NCBI RefSeq assembly: GCF_008831285.2 | Contig: NC_045143.1 | Span: 248,001-312,000 of the forward strand | Length of the DNA stretch: 64,000 nucleotides | Direction: 5' to 3' | DNA from: Nymphaea colorata | Lineage: Eukaryota; Streptophyta; Magnoliopsida; Nymphaeales; Nymphaeaceae | Part shown: positions 8,895-20,395 of the stretch, piece after piece | Layout of the letters: every line of letters begins with the position of its first letter | Numbering within the stretch: the first letter of the stretch is position 1 | The notes under the pieces: generated by a model | What the model saw: only the letters and a program-made list of their open reading frames with translations | Told to the model about the DNA's origin: nothing | Databases searched by the model: none | Position numbers and translations under genes: made by a program

Positions 8895-11413
8895 ACCATG
8901 GAAAAGGAAGCCAAAACCCTGATTTTTACCTTCTGTAGAGAATACCAGAGATGACACTGGAACAGCAAAAGAAACGGAACAAGAGCCAGAGGGGGAGAGA
9001 GAGAGGGGGGAGAGAGAAAGGTTGGAAGCAGTGCAGACCGCTTTCAGTTCTGTGTCTTCTTCCTTATCCATCACAATGCAGACAAAGCAGCGTTTCTAAC
9101 GTCTCCACTGGGGCCGTTTGATGGCTTGAAAATGTGGAATTGGAAATATATTTCCTGGAAAAAATGAATGGGAAAAATCTTTCCGATTCCAATTTTAGTG
9201 TGTGTGTGATGACTGACGTATCTAACCCATCCACCAGCTCAAGCAACAGCTTACAGCACAAAACTCCTGTTAAGTTTGTGCATATGGGGGATCGGGTTTG
9301 TTCAGACCTGATCCACTTCTTTTATATCCACACGCCCAAATATACTAGGCGGTGGCACTCTTGTAATTTTTTATATATTTTTGTACAATCTGTTGTAACC
9401 TGATTAGGTTAATGTTTTAATAGAGATTAAGGATTGCAGGGCTGCATTGGCCGACTGCACCTTTTCCTCCATTGTCTTCCTTTCTATCCTCTCTTCTCGA
9501 TCTTTCTTATTTTCAGCCGGAGAGACATAATTTTGTGAAGATTCTATCAACTTCTACCTGGATATCAAATATTCAACACGATCCCCTCAGTGCTCTCCTT
9601 CTCTATGCCACTTTCTCAGCCCCCCTTCGGAGGCTAGGTTGAAGGGAAAAAACTATGGGATGAACCCCCAACTGTTGTCAAAATCTGACTAAGAAACTGG
9701 TAGGTGATGGCCTTAGAAATCTCACTTCTGTGATAGGCAACAGGTTCTAGCATCAGCAGGCCTGTAGCAGCCTGTCTCACCCAAGAGCCAGACTTTCTTT
9801 ACAAGATCCTCATGTTCAAGGTCAAGAGCATTTGTTTAACTTCTCTGCACCTAGTACTCAAAATAGGTAGCAAGAAAATACGACATTGTAAGGCCGGACC
9901 TTCCCTGGACATAACGACAATCAGCATGACCCCCCCAAACTATGCATTTAAGTAGCTCAGCCATGGTGATCAGCACTGACACTGGCCACGCCTCACACTC
10001 TCACATATTTGGCTGCTAAGGACACACAGATTCTGGAACAATATCAAAAAGTTAACCCCTATGAAATATTATTACCAAAAGTCTGAATATCTTTACAAAG
10101 AGGATAAAGCCTCATTTATAGACATATACACCTAACCTGCCCAGTAAGTTCCCCTTGGCCAACAATGACCTTCAACAAGTTCCACCTCTCATCTGCCCAC
10201 TAGACTGTCAACTGAAAGCTTCACTACTGCAGATCTCAGCTTCCTGAAGCTGCTGAATGCCTCTATGTGCTACTCATAGCCAATTCTCAAGTTCCATATC
10301 ACCTCAGTGCATCTCAAAACGACCATCACCAGAACATTGATGATAACAGGTCTTACTTATATCAGACATACCGATGTAGCGTTGTCAAAATCAAAATGGC
10401 TTTCAGATCTATCCAATCAACTACTGTTTAAGCAGCTACAGAACTATATGCATATGGCCATCTGATGCAGAGACACATTCAAATAAACAAGAGATGACGC
10501 TGTTAAGTAACTTCTAAAAACTATACCGCCCAAAAAGGACAGATTCAGATTGGCCGAGCACCTGAATCAAAGTTGTCATCTACATCAACACAAGAGCATT
10601 CACAAACAGGAAACTCCAATGAAAATTACACTGGCACGCCCTCTGATGAGAGAAAACTCCAAGCGAAACAAGATTTTACCAACACAAGCAAAACCTTCAA
10701 CTAAAAGAAGCATAAGAAAAAGCCCGACACAAATCAAGCACCGATGAGGGGTTCTCTGGCAGGCGGCAGCCCCTCCAAAGAAAAAGGAGTGCTGGAGAGA
10801 ACCCACTTTGCACTGGAGCATCTTACAAACCAAAAGCTCCTTCCCAATAATGAGAGATACATAGATAAATAGAGAGACAGAAATTATAGAGAAATAACCA
10901 CACCAACCAATAGCCATCTCTAAATTAAGAATTGTACAATTCATTCTTCTTCAGACAAAGAAATCACAAACCAGGAAATGCGAGCAGACTTGTGAATTTC
11001 TTTCAATGCATCAATATGATTAATCTTATCCAAGATTCTAGAGATGATCTCATCTCAACAAATCCATGATATGCGGATTCTCCATTTTGACTCCTGTTGT
11101 CCTGCACTATCTCCATCTCATATCAAGTCCATAGAAAATGCTGATTGTGGAATCAACAGACACATCCACATGAATAGGATGCAGGACAGCATGTCCACAA
11201 TTTGCTTGCGTTCCTCTCCTTACCTATCCAATTAAGTAACATCTAGCCTAGTTGTACATTAACCGAATATATTATATTGAAACCTGTCTTCAAGCCAACA
11301 AGAGATTGGTCCTAGTACTGTTGATGTTCAAGAGCATTAATTCTTTGGGTGCTCACCGCAGGAGTTTTATCCTTCAAAACCAAAATTGCAAGTTCTAGAG
11401 TTTGAGTTCTGAC
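8895..11413. other. Spacer with transposon-like ends and gene-leader sequence
   Basis: Around 9000-9075 the minus strand encodes MDKEEDTELKAVCTASNLS, an open frame that may be a leader exon of the FDM-like locus; part of this sequence recurs beside the hairpin at 18.9 kb. At 9107-9247 a stretch starting ggggccgtttgatggc ends with tctaacccatccaccagctc, a word that also forms the outer end of the 3.15 kb palindrome. From 9269 (tgttaagtttgtgcat) to about 9600 the layout resembles a degenerate LTR, but no second copy or coding domain supports this. The remainder to 11413 shows nothing I can name. Confidence 0.35.
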
Positions 11414-14400
11414 GCAATTTCACAGCCATCTAACCCATCCACCAGCTCAAGCAACAGACCTCTGGCGGTGCAGGCGACGGACGTTCGCAGACTGAAGATA
11501 CGATACAGGCCGGCAGGGCAAACAGTGGACGATGGAGTGAGACGACGAGCAGCGGCAGGAGGGAGACGACGAGCAACAGGCAGGCAGACCAGGGGAGGCA
11601 AGGCAGCAGCGGCAACAGGGAGACGAGCAGCAAGATGCGATGCGCGGGTGCTCTAATGGGAAAAAAATAAACCCGGAAAAATATATAATCAGGACTGCAT
11701 TATGTTGCGGTTTTGCCTTTCATGTTCCACTCCATTTTGTTTTGTTTATGGAATAATGTCGTGATGAAGATATATTATGGAGTATGTTTACCTTTTTCTT
11801 ATTTGAGGGCAGCTGGTTACGTCGGACTGGCTCAAAGCACAAGAAAGCTTTCGCTTTTTTCCCAATTGGCAGAACGATGTAGAATGAGAGAGAAAGGAAA
11901 ATAACAAAACATAAGCCCAACAACTTGAAAAAAATTACATCTACAAATCAGCTCTTAATGCTTGTATGAGGTTGAATGTACCAGTATTTTTCCATAGGTT
12001 ACTGAAAATTAACCAAACGTCATACAAAATGAAGGAAACCATGCGTTTCACTGAGACCGCCTCATTTCTATAGATAATATCATTTCTGGAACGATGCAGA
12101 ATGGAACCTAACAAAAGTTTACTCCGTCATTCCTGATCATTCTACCATCAAACATGGATCGAGATTTGAAAAATCAAAATTTTTCATTCGGAATGTTTTT
12201 CCTGAAATTTTTTCACTGGGTAAATTTACCCTGCCATCAAACGGGGCTTCAAGAAAAAAACAAAATGTTGTTTAATCTTTTAGCAATAATTTTCGCGTCC
12301 GAACACATTTTGAAATGATTTAATTTCTGTTCTTGACAAATACTTTGATTCATGCAACCATGTGTTCAATTCCTCGTTCTGAATGTTAAAAATGTTTTGG
12401 CCTCGCGAGCAGTGGCATCTCCTCTTCGTTCCAAGGCCATCCTTCTTGCCAAGCAGACCAAGTTCTTGCTGCCCGTTAAACTGGTATTCAATCCAATACC
12501 TTTTAATTAAAATTAAGTGAAAAATACAAAAAGTCAGTTGAAGTTTGATCAAATAACAAATCCCCGTTCAACTTTTGAATGTCAGCAAACAGATGATTAA
12601 CTTTTGAGAAGAATTTTCAAAGGACCGACCATTTACTAATAGAAAACAGTAAAATATGATAAAAATGCCTCTCCTTAAAAACTACTCTTCCTTTGGTTCT
12701 TTTTGTCTTTAAAAAGGTACTATTATTATCTTCTATTAGATATTACTTTTTATTTATATACTATACTTTTATAGATGGTTCTTTAAAAAATTTTCGCATT
12801 GTTTATATGCTTCCAATTTAACTATTTTATTAAAAGCCTTCGTCGTTCGGTCGTTGAGCTTTGGTTCAATCAAAACTATTAATCTCGTACTGTTCAAAAA
12901 GTAACGAACACATCCATCGAATTCATCTTACCACAAAAATGTAACCATACGTTAGAAAATAAATAACCAAAATTATATATATATATATATATATGACCCT
13001 TAAGTATTTCCTTTTAAACTGGTATTTACACTAGAGCCTTGGTTACGACATTTTCAAGATCGTCGTTGATGCTCTGTCTAGATTCCCGGCGTCATCGATT
13101 GGAGAAACCAGTGGACTCAGTTGGCGCCACCCATCACTATAGAAGCCGTTCGGAATTCCTTCTCCTTCCAGTTTACTCACCCGTCCTTCCCAGATCAAAG
13201 GTTAGGGGGCAAACGTCGAGGATGGTTAAATCTCTTCTCTCTCCGTCTCCTGGCCCTTTCGCTTAAAAAATTAAGGGGAGAATGTGAAAACAAGGAGAGA
13301 GTTCCATTCCAAGGGGCGAGGGTTATATTCCATGCTCTTCCGCCACCGCCACTGTTCCCCTCATTACCTTTATTGAGAACAAACAAAAGCAAAACGAGAA
13401 GGAATGGGTTTCCAGAAGATGCCCACAAACCATCCTCCACCTAAACAGGTGCCACCAATTTATATATATATATATATATATATTGGGTTGAATACCAGTT
13501 TAACGGGCAGCAAGAACTTGGTCTGCTTGGCAAGAAGGATGGCCTTGGAACGAAGAGGAGATGCCACTGCTCGCGAGGCCAAAACATTTTTAACATTCAG
13601 AACGAGGAATTGAACACATGGTTGCATGAATCAAAGTATTTGTCAAGAACAGAAATTAAATCATTTCAAAATGTGTTCGGACGTGAAAATTATTGCTAAA
13701 AGATTAAACAACATTTTGTTTTTTTCTTGAAGCCCCGTTTGATGGCAGGGTAAATTTACCCAGTGAAAAAATTTCAGGAAAAACATTCCGAATGAAAAAT
13801 TTTGATTTTTCAAATCTCGATCCATGTTTGATGGTAGAATGATCAGGAATGACGGAGTGAACTTTTGTTAGGTTCCATTCCGCATCGTTCCAGAAATGAT
13901 ATTATCTATAGAAATGAGGCGGTCTCAGTGAAACGCATGGTTTCCTTTTTGGTATGACGTTTGGTTAATTTTCAGTAACCTATGGAAAAATACTGGTACA
14001 TTCAACCTCATACAAGCATTAAGAGCTGATTTGTAGATGTAATTTTTTTTCAAGTTGTTGGGCTTATGTTTTGTTATTTTCCTTTCTCTCTCTCATTCTG
14101 CATCGTTCTGCCAATCTGGGAAAAAAGCGAAAGCTTTCTTGTGCTTTAAGCCAGTCCGACGTAACCAGCTGCCCTCAAATAAGAAAAAGGTAAACATACT
14201 CCATAATATATCTTCATCACGACATTATTCCATAAACAAAACAAAATGGAGTGGAACATGAAAGGCAAAACCGCAACATAATGCAGTCCTGATTATATAT
14301 TTTTCCGGGTTTATTTTTTTCCCATTAGAGCACCCGCGCATCGCATCTTGCTGCTCGTCTCCCTGTTGCCGCTGCTGCCTTGCCTCCCCTGGTCTGCCTG

Positions 14401-14567
14401 CCTGTTGCTCGTCGTCTCCCTCCTGCCGCTGCTCGTTGTCTTACTCCATTGTCCACTGTTTGCCCTGTCGGCGTGTATCGTATCTTCAGTCTGCCAACGT
14501 CCATCGCCTGCTCCGCCAGAGGTCTGTTGCTTGAGCTGGTGGATGGGTTAGATGGCTGTGAAATTGC
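11414..14567. mobile_element. 3.15-kb palindrome (fold-back or long-TIR element)
   Basis: The left arm (11414 to about 12497) and right arm (about 13483-14567) are inverted copies of roughly 1.1 kb around a spacer of about 1 kb. The outermost bases are gcaatttcacagccatctaa on the left and its complement ending gctgtgaaattgc on the right. The inner ends are ctggtattcaatccaata and tattgggttgaataccag. The arms contain the mirrored words cgtttgatggcagggtaaat and gcatctcctcttcgttccaa. No transposase ORF and no clear target duplication are visible. The right end abuts the terpene synthase intron sequence exactly at 14567/14568, which marks an insertion boundary. A fold-back element or Mutator-like element with long terminal inverted repeats is the most likely class. 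Confidence 0.85.
12498..13482 (+). other. Spacer of the 3.15-kb palindrome
   Basis: The first half is AT-rich with an (AT)n run at about 12972-12994. The second half (about 13030-13440) is more GC-balanced, with open frames of up to 107 codons whose products I do not recognise. It could be captured host DNA. A (TA)n run at about 13459-13483 lies exactly against the right arm. Confidence 0.5.
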
Positions 14568-16080
14568 TTTTTCCTTTATCATTAATTTCAATTGATTTTG
14601 TTGGGATTCTTTCCTTGAATCTCTCTAACACGGTTGCCTTCCAACCTTATCGTTAACAGAATGAGGCGACAGTAGCGGAAGAGCAAGCATGACAACACAT
14701 AAGGAACTTGGTAAGGGATGCATGGAGGAAGCTGAAGAAGGAGTTGCTCTCTGCTCAGCAGCAGCAACAACAGGCCGCCTTCTCTTGTTCCTTCTTCAAC
14801 GTGGCTGTCAACATTGCGAGGGTCTCTCTCTGACTGCTAGAGGGTGTAAAAAATATTTGAACGCTAACTTCTCACGGCGGCTGGGCTGGAAAAGATGTTT
14901 TTCAAGTAAAGGGGATTGATCAAAGTCGAAGAATGTTGCCTCGAATTTCAACCCTACCTTTTGATGTTATTTCCATTGAAGCTTGTTTAGCAAGTTCGAG
15001 TTTGTATTGGAATGCACTGGCACCTGACTATATAATGAACTAGTCCACTCTCACATCGATCCTTTTCGATATGGCCCCATGGTTTGATGAATTGGTTCTT
15101 AGTAGTTTTGCTTTTAGCTCCAAAAAGGTTGGACATCAGAATGAATGTCTACTTTAACAACCTCTTTTATTATTTTTTTGAGATTTGTCACTATGTTAAA
15201 TACCATATCAAACTTTTTAAAGTGGGATGTTAAAGTCCACATTCCTTAAAGCACACTTCTACTTTTGTGGAGAAATAGATTTGAGTGTTGAACCATGTTT
15301 TGATACCAATGAAATTAACCTTTTTAAAGCTAGAAACTGATATATATCTGTCCCGATCAATGCTGAAAACTATCTTTGTTTTCCTGGTCTTTGATTAAAC
15401 ACAAAACCAGCAAACACGGACAATAACTACCTTTTTAAAGAAGAAATGAAATATGTTCAGCCCTCATATTCTAGCTTCACAAAAGATGATAGAACATATG
15501 ACAAATGATGGCTTTATAATGTTAACGTCTTATATATATATATATATATTCGTCGCTAGATCTCGTTAAATGGCCGTCAAGTGGAAGAAAGAGTTTATAT
15601 CGTATATCCTGTAGGGATGCATTTCAAGGCCTACACTCATCGAATTTACCTTGCCACAAACACATAATATAGGGACGGAGCAGAGAAGAGATCGAAATGC
15701 ATAACAAACTTGGGTGACAAGTTGTCACTGCAAGAACATAAAAGGAGGGAGAGAAGGAGAGCTTTCTCATCAAATCCTGCCCTCGGGTGAGCAAGTAGAC
15801 CAAAGAAGAACCCATCTGTCCCAAAAAAGGTAGTTATGTACTCTGATCGGGAAACTTTTTTGTTCAAGGGATTTCTCAAGTTGTTTTCCTAGTTATTGGA
15901 GGAATGACCATTGCCAAGGGCCAGAGCTAGGCTGTCACACTAGTTCAATATAATATCTGTCAACTCTTGACCAATGCCTCAGTTGGTCATATATATATGA
16001 CCAGCTGGCATGAAAACAATTGCAATAGCTTTGCAATATTTGGTTAGCCACATACTCACTTTAGATTCGTAAGTTTTGTC
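14568..16080 (+). repeat. Segmental direct duplication, copy 1 (first part)
   Basis: This segment matches about 21184-22770 in the same orientation, with scattered substitutions and indels. Shared landmarks are the intron end gattctttccttgaatctct, the terpene synthase exon remnant, gcttgtttagcaagttc, acacaaaaccagcaaacac, a (TA)n run, tcgtcgctagatctcgttaa, and ccaatgcctcagttggtcat. After about 16080 (ttttgtcaaacc) similarity stops. It resumes at 18104 in this copy but continues directly at 22772 in the other. Confidence 0.9.
14660..14833 (+). pseudogene. Terpene synthase last-exon remnant, copy 1
   Basis: After an acceptor-like ccttatcgttaacag the frame reads NEATVAEEQA, a stop, QHIRNLVRDAWRKLKKELLS, a glutamine run, then FSCSFFNVAVNIARVSL and a stop. 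The pattern E.A..HI..L...AW..LN.E.L followed by F...F..VA.N.AR matches the C-terminal helices of plant terpene synthases, near the end of the alpha domain. The usual GDG loop and C-terminus are missing. With an in-frame stop after EEQA and no upstream catalytic exons (DDxxD) nearby, this is a dead fragment. It sits directly beside the 3.15 kb palindrome. Confidence 0.65.
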
Positions 16081-18103
16081 AAACCGTCGATATTCAAACT
16101 ACAAAATGGTCATTGTCTGTCATGAGTGGAATGAAAAATTCATGGAATTAATGCAAACCAAACGTCTTTTAGACAAGAGACATGATTCTCGTTGGAATTT
16201 ATCCGTGTGAGATATTGCCCGATCTCGAATAGTCTCTAATCCCATACCACAAATTTGTTTTCCCGTCATTTGAAGGAAATGTATGTGTGCCAAATTGACA
16301 CATGAACTTTTCGATGATAAAACTGTGTCGTGTGCCAAATTGACACATGAACTTTCCGATTATAAAACTGTGTCATTAGGAAAAAAAACGAGTCTATTTT
16401 GATCATAAAACAAGTTTATTTTGATTATAACAAAAGTTAATATTAGTGGATTTATTTCAAAATATCTAAAATTATGTAACTATTTAGTGGATTTATTTTA
16501 AAACATCTAAACAATATAACTTTTTTTGCAGGGTAGAGCAATAAATTTATCTATATATAACTATTTAGTGGATCTATAGATTTGACTATATATAAACCAG
16601 TTGTGTAGATTTTGAATTGATAGTGCATATCTAGTGACACAAATGTGTTTGCCTTGATAAGATACTCCGTTAGTTCCTCTTCCTCTATGGCGATGACGAC
16701 ACCTGCTCCTTTTAGGGTTTATGGTCCATGGTAGTGTCTCAATGCATCTCTAATACTCTCTGGCACCCCTAGGCACCAATGTGTCGTGTGTTTGTGTGAT
16801 TAATGTGTAGATTTTGTATCTATTGGCAGTCGGCAGCTTTACCGTATAAGCAATGGTAGAGAGAGGGAGAGAGGAGAAGGGGAGAGAGAGACAAGAACCA
16901 GTCCATTTGAATTTTGGCCTGATCATGACACATCTAATTTCAAGATGAACACTACTTCTCAATATTATTAAGATAACATCCTTCAAAAATCAAACTAAAG
17001 ATGTGGCTATAGCACGCCATCCAACCCAACCGGTTGCAATCAACTTGGTGTGTGTGTGTTTTTAGTGTGTGTGTTAGAGAGAGAGAGAGAAAGGGAAAAA
17101 AAAAGAAGAGAAAGATAGATAGATAGATAAATGGGTACAGACTAAACCACTACCTTCTTCATTTGAACCACTAAATGTAAAACCCTCAGCCTAAATCTCA
17201 ATGCTATCGGGAGGATAGATAGCACTCATGGAAAATGAACTGTGACATGCTTCTTAACACACCTCTAACCTAATCAGCTACACGTCATTCCATCTAATTA
17301 TGAAGGAGAGTTAACTATTACTAACTCTCTGTACAAGTGGGTGTGGTGGCAGGTTCACTAACTACAGACACACACACACGATAGAGAGAGATAATGAAAA
17401 TGCACATACTAGCTAGATATGCGTTCTCTTCCGGCGATCTGACTGCTGTCTACTTGATTTTTGGGGTTCTTTCGATGCATCTTCTTGCTAGCACTTCATG
17501 CCCTGCTGGTTTTCATATAAAATAAAAATTTTGAAAAAATTAATTAAATGGAATTGGGTCCCATCGAGCCGACCCAAGTCAGGCTGGTTCGATAATCATT
17601 GGGCGGTCGAGGTTGGTTTCTGATATCAAGTGCCCGTCGGCTACCCAAAGTCCGAAGCTCAGTAACTAGCGTCGTTTATTGCTATGTTGTTTTTTATTTT
17701 ATATTGCCAAAAAATATTGTCGCAAAAAGGACATTTCGTCGCTAAAAAACATAGCTCTATGGTTAATATTTTTTTTTTAAACGATTTTTAGCTAACCATG
17801 CAGCCACAAAACGTTTTTAACAGATTTCAATATATATATATTCCATGTTGTGATGGGGATTCCACGCGAGGCCGTAATGATGCAGTGGTTTTGACAGCAC
17901 TTCACTTTTTCAATTCTCTTTGTCCTTTTATTCTCGGTGTATAGTTATACAGACTAGCTGGTGCTTTTACGGGCCAGCCGGACACTCCACCAGCCATTAT
18001 GTACCGTATTGTACACCTCTATCATCATCCCCACTCGCCTTTGGTTTTGAGCTAAGCTTGGACCGAGCCAACTCAACTCAGAGCACCTAAACTTTGACGA
18101 GGC
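16081..18103. other. 2-kb segment present in only one copy of the segmental duplication
   Basis: This stretch interrupts the similarity between 14568-18605 and 21184-23338. It contains a tandem pair at 16285-16375, a GA-rich tract near 17070-17115, and no recognisable gene. Either it was inserted into copy 1 or it was deleted from copy 2. No terminal inverted repeat or target duplication is obvious at its edges. Confidence 0.6.
16285..16375 (+). repeat. 46-bp tandem duplication
   Basis: Two direct copies begin tgtgccaaattgacacatga at 16285 and 16331 and continue actttNcgatNataaaactg tgtc. They differ by a few bases. Confidence 0.85.
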
Positions 18104-18605
18104 CAGTTGCTTCTCTACCCACTTTGTAGTCCACGTTCAATCTCTATAAATCTCAGACCAAGGGCAGACCCATTGGGCTCGATGCCCATTTGGGATGAAT
18201 TGAATATTTTGTTTGTTAAGAGAAAATTAGGAACAAGGAACAACTTTATGTTTGTCCGATGCGCCTATACAACCTATTACGCTGAGATTATAAAAAATAA
18301 TTGGTTGCAGTTTTCTTAGCTTAAAAATTAATGTTTTCTTACATTATAAAATGAATTGCCCAACTGTCCTATGTCTATCATTGCAGTTGTCAAGGGTGCT
18401 ACGTATTTTTGTTTTTATAGTGTCCCTTACACCAAATAATTGACATAAAAAGAAACTTTTATGTACATTATAACTGACCAAATAACTTTTTTTTTAATTT
18501 TATATCATTGAAGGTACATTTGAATACTAAATGCAAGTATCGTCATCAATACACATCTTGTCATGTAAAGCAAAGTAAAACACAATCATTTAACATCGAA
18601 AGCAG
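18104..18605 (+). repeat. Segmental direct duplication, copy 1 (second part)
   Basis: Similarity to 22772-23338 resumes here, with shared words agggcagacccattgggctc, ttgcccaactgtcctatgtc and acacaatcatttaac. It is decayed by indels. No coding function was seen. Confidence 0.85.
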
Positions 18606-18924
18606 TTAACTGTTCGGTGAATTTCTCTCTTATAAGTATGTACAGGTAATACTTAAAGTACAGATAAGATTTCAAGATGCTTAATATAGTATAAGGATGG
18701 CTGGTCGGATGTAGAAGGCCGGTTTGATTCATGTGCACGCCACTTTCCTCAACTCAACATTTAAAGTTAAGAATGAGCCCTACCATCCATTAAAATGAGG
18801 AGTAGCTAGCTAAGCTAGGACTCATTTGGCTCTCCCGTCGTGTTGCAAATTATCACAAACAAGACGGCTTTTACCTCTGTGATCCATCGTCCACGAAGCC
18901 TCCAGACCGCTTTCAGTTCTGCGT

Positions 18925-19526
18925 CTTCTTCCTTGTCAGTATATGTCAGTGTGAGTGCTTGGCAGTCCAGCGTGTATGCTAGAAATGGATAGACGTTGAT
19001 GATTTTAGATTATAATAAGATCAAGAGTTCATTTCAACTGATGAATTGGATAAGCCACTTCCTACAAAAATATAAATTGCTCGATTCATGTGCACATCTA
19101 AATCAAATCTTGCTTGTATATGTATACTTTTCCAAACAACCTCCTTGACTTTTGTGTCCTCTCTTGGTTAATAAAAAGAGAAACAAACACGATTGAAACT
19201 AATGATCTACTTTTTGTTACAAGATCTTTTGTAGATCATTAGTTTCAATCGTGTTTGTTTCTCCTTTTATTAACCAAGAGAGGACACAAAAGTCAAGGAG
19301 GTTGTTTGGAAAAGTATACATATACAAGCAAGATTTGATTTAGATGTGCACATGAATCGAGCAATTTATATTTTTTGTAGGAAGTGGCTTATCCAATTCA
19401 TCAGTTGAAAGGAACTCTTGATCTTATTATAATCTAAAATCATCAACGTCTATCCATTTCTAGCATACACGCTGGACTGCCAAGCACTCACACTGCCGTT
19501 CCATACATATACTGACAAGGAAGAAG
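18925..19526. repeat. Near-perfect 0.6-kb inverted repeat (long hairpin)
   Basis: The left arm 18925-19210 and right arm 19231-19526 are complementary over about 285 bases around a 20-base loop. Inner ends are aatgatctac and gtagatcatt; outer ends are cttcttccttgtcag and its complement. I count only a few differences: two substitutions, one single-base indel and one short insertion (about 9 bases) near the outer end. Such identity implies a young inverted duplication. A transcript through it would fold into a long, almost uninterrupted stem, of the kind plants process with several Dicer-like enzymes. It encodes no protein. Confidence 0.9.
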
Positions 19527-20395
19527 GGTGCTCCACGTGGTGGAAATTTAACGGAGAAATAACAGGGTGCTCCACGACCGTCCGTCCACCTTAACAAACA
19601 TGCCCTCACTTCTGGTGTGAAAATTTAGGCGATATGCCGTCAAAATTTAGGCGATGAGTGAAAGCTGCGACAGGCCATCTGCACTGCTTCCAACCTCTCT
19701 CTCTCTCTCTCTCTTTTTCTGGCACTATACAGTGGAAAAAAGAATGAGCGTCGGAAACTATACCGTGGAAATTAATTCTACAAAATGACACTTTTTAAAA
19801 AGTAAATTATTCTTTTGTTTTATATAAATAAGTTTTTTCTTCTTTAATTTGTCACTTTATTTATAAAAAAATTAAATTGTGCTCTTTAAGTAGTGTTTAA
19901 TAAAAAACAACACTTTATTCTTAAAACAAGTGTTTTAGTAATACTATGATCTTACTTGAAGAAATATAACTCGACTAGGTCCCTCATTTGGTTGTTGGAC
20001 TTATAAATTATATTCATATTGCACATATATATATTTTTTAAAACATGTGTTTTAAAAGCGCAAGTTTTTCTTATTAAATACCCCCTTAAGTACTCGCGTG
20101 CATGTGTATGCAATGTTTAAAATACATTTTTTTTTACAATGTGAAGCATAAATAGATTTGTGGCAATTGTTGTTTATGAAACATTATGCTTTGAATAATA
20201 TTTTAAGAAATACAATGGTAAAATTATAACTCTCCAAGTTTTAATGGATTGTGATTTATTGATGTCTTAAATGGTGGGTTGTACACTTGGTTCAATGTCT
20301 TTTCATTAAACATGCATGGTTTTTCACCATGGAAGACCACTATAAGTCTTGGTTACAAAATGCATAGAAAGAATGTAAATAGTTGAAATTTCTAT
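19527..20395. other. AT-rich spacer
   Basis: The word gtgctccacg occurs twice (near 19528 and 19566). A (CT)n tract follows gcactgcttccaacc at about 19678-19715, and that word pair is the reverse complement of sequence at 9.0 kb. Nothing coding is visible. Confidence 0.4.

Noticed and set aside
9269-9620. Possible solo LTR starting tgttaagtttgtg
   Set aside because: No second copy, no clear CA end, no primer-binding site and no retrotransposon domains nearby.
11395-14591. Arginine/alanine-rich and leucine-rich ORFs in the palindrome arms
   Set aside because: They occur as mirrored frames in both arms and reflect GC-biased repeat sequence, not conserved proteins.
16081-18103. Naming the 2-kb segment a transposon insertion
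   Set aside because: No terminal repeats or target duplication were found. Deletion from the other copy explains it equally well.
18925-19526. Calling the hairpin a known microRNA gene
   Set aside because: No known mature microRNA sequence was recognised, and the stem is far longer than in ancient MIR genes. It is kept as a candidate only.
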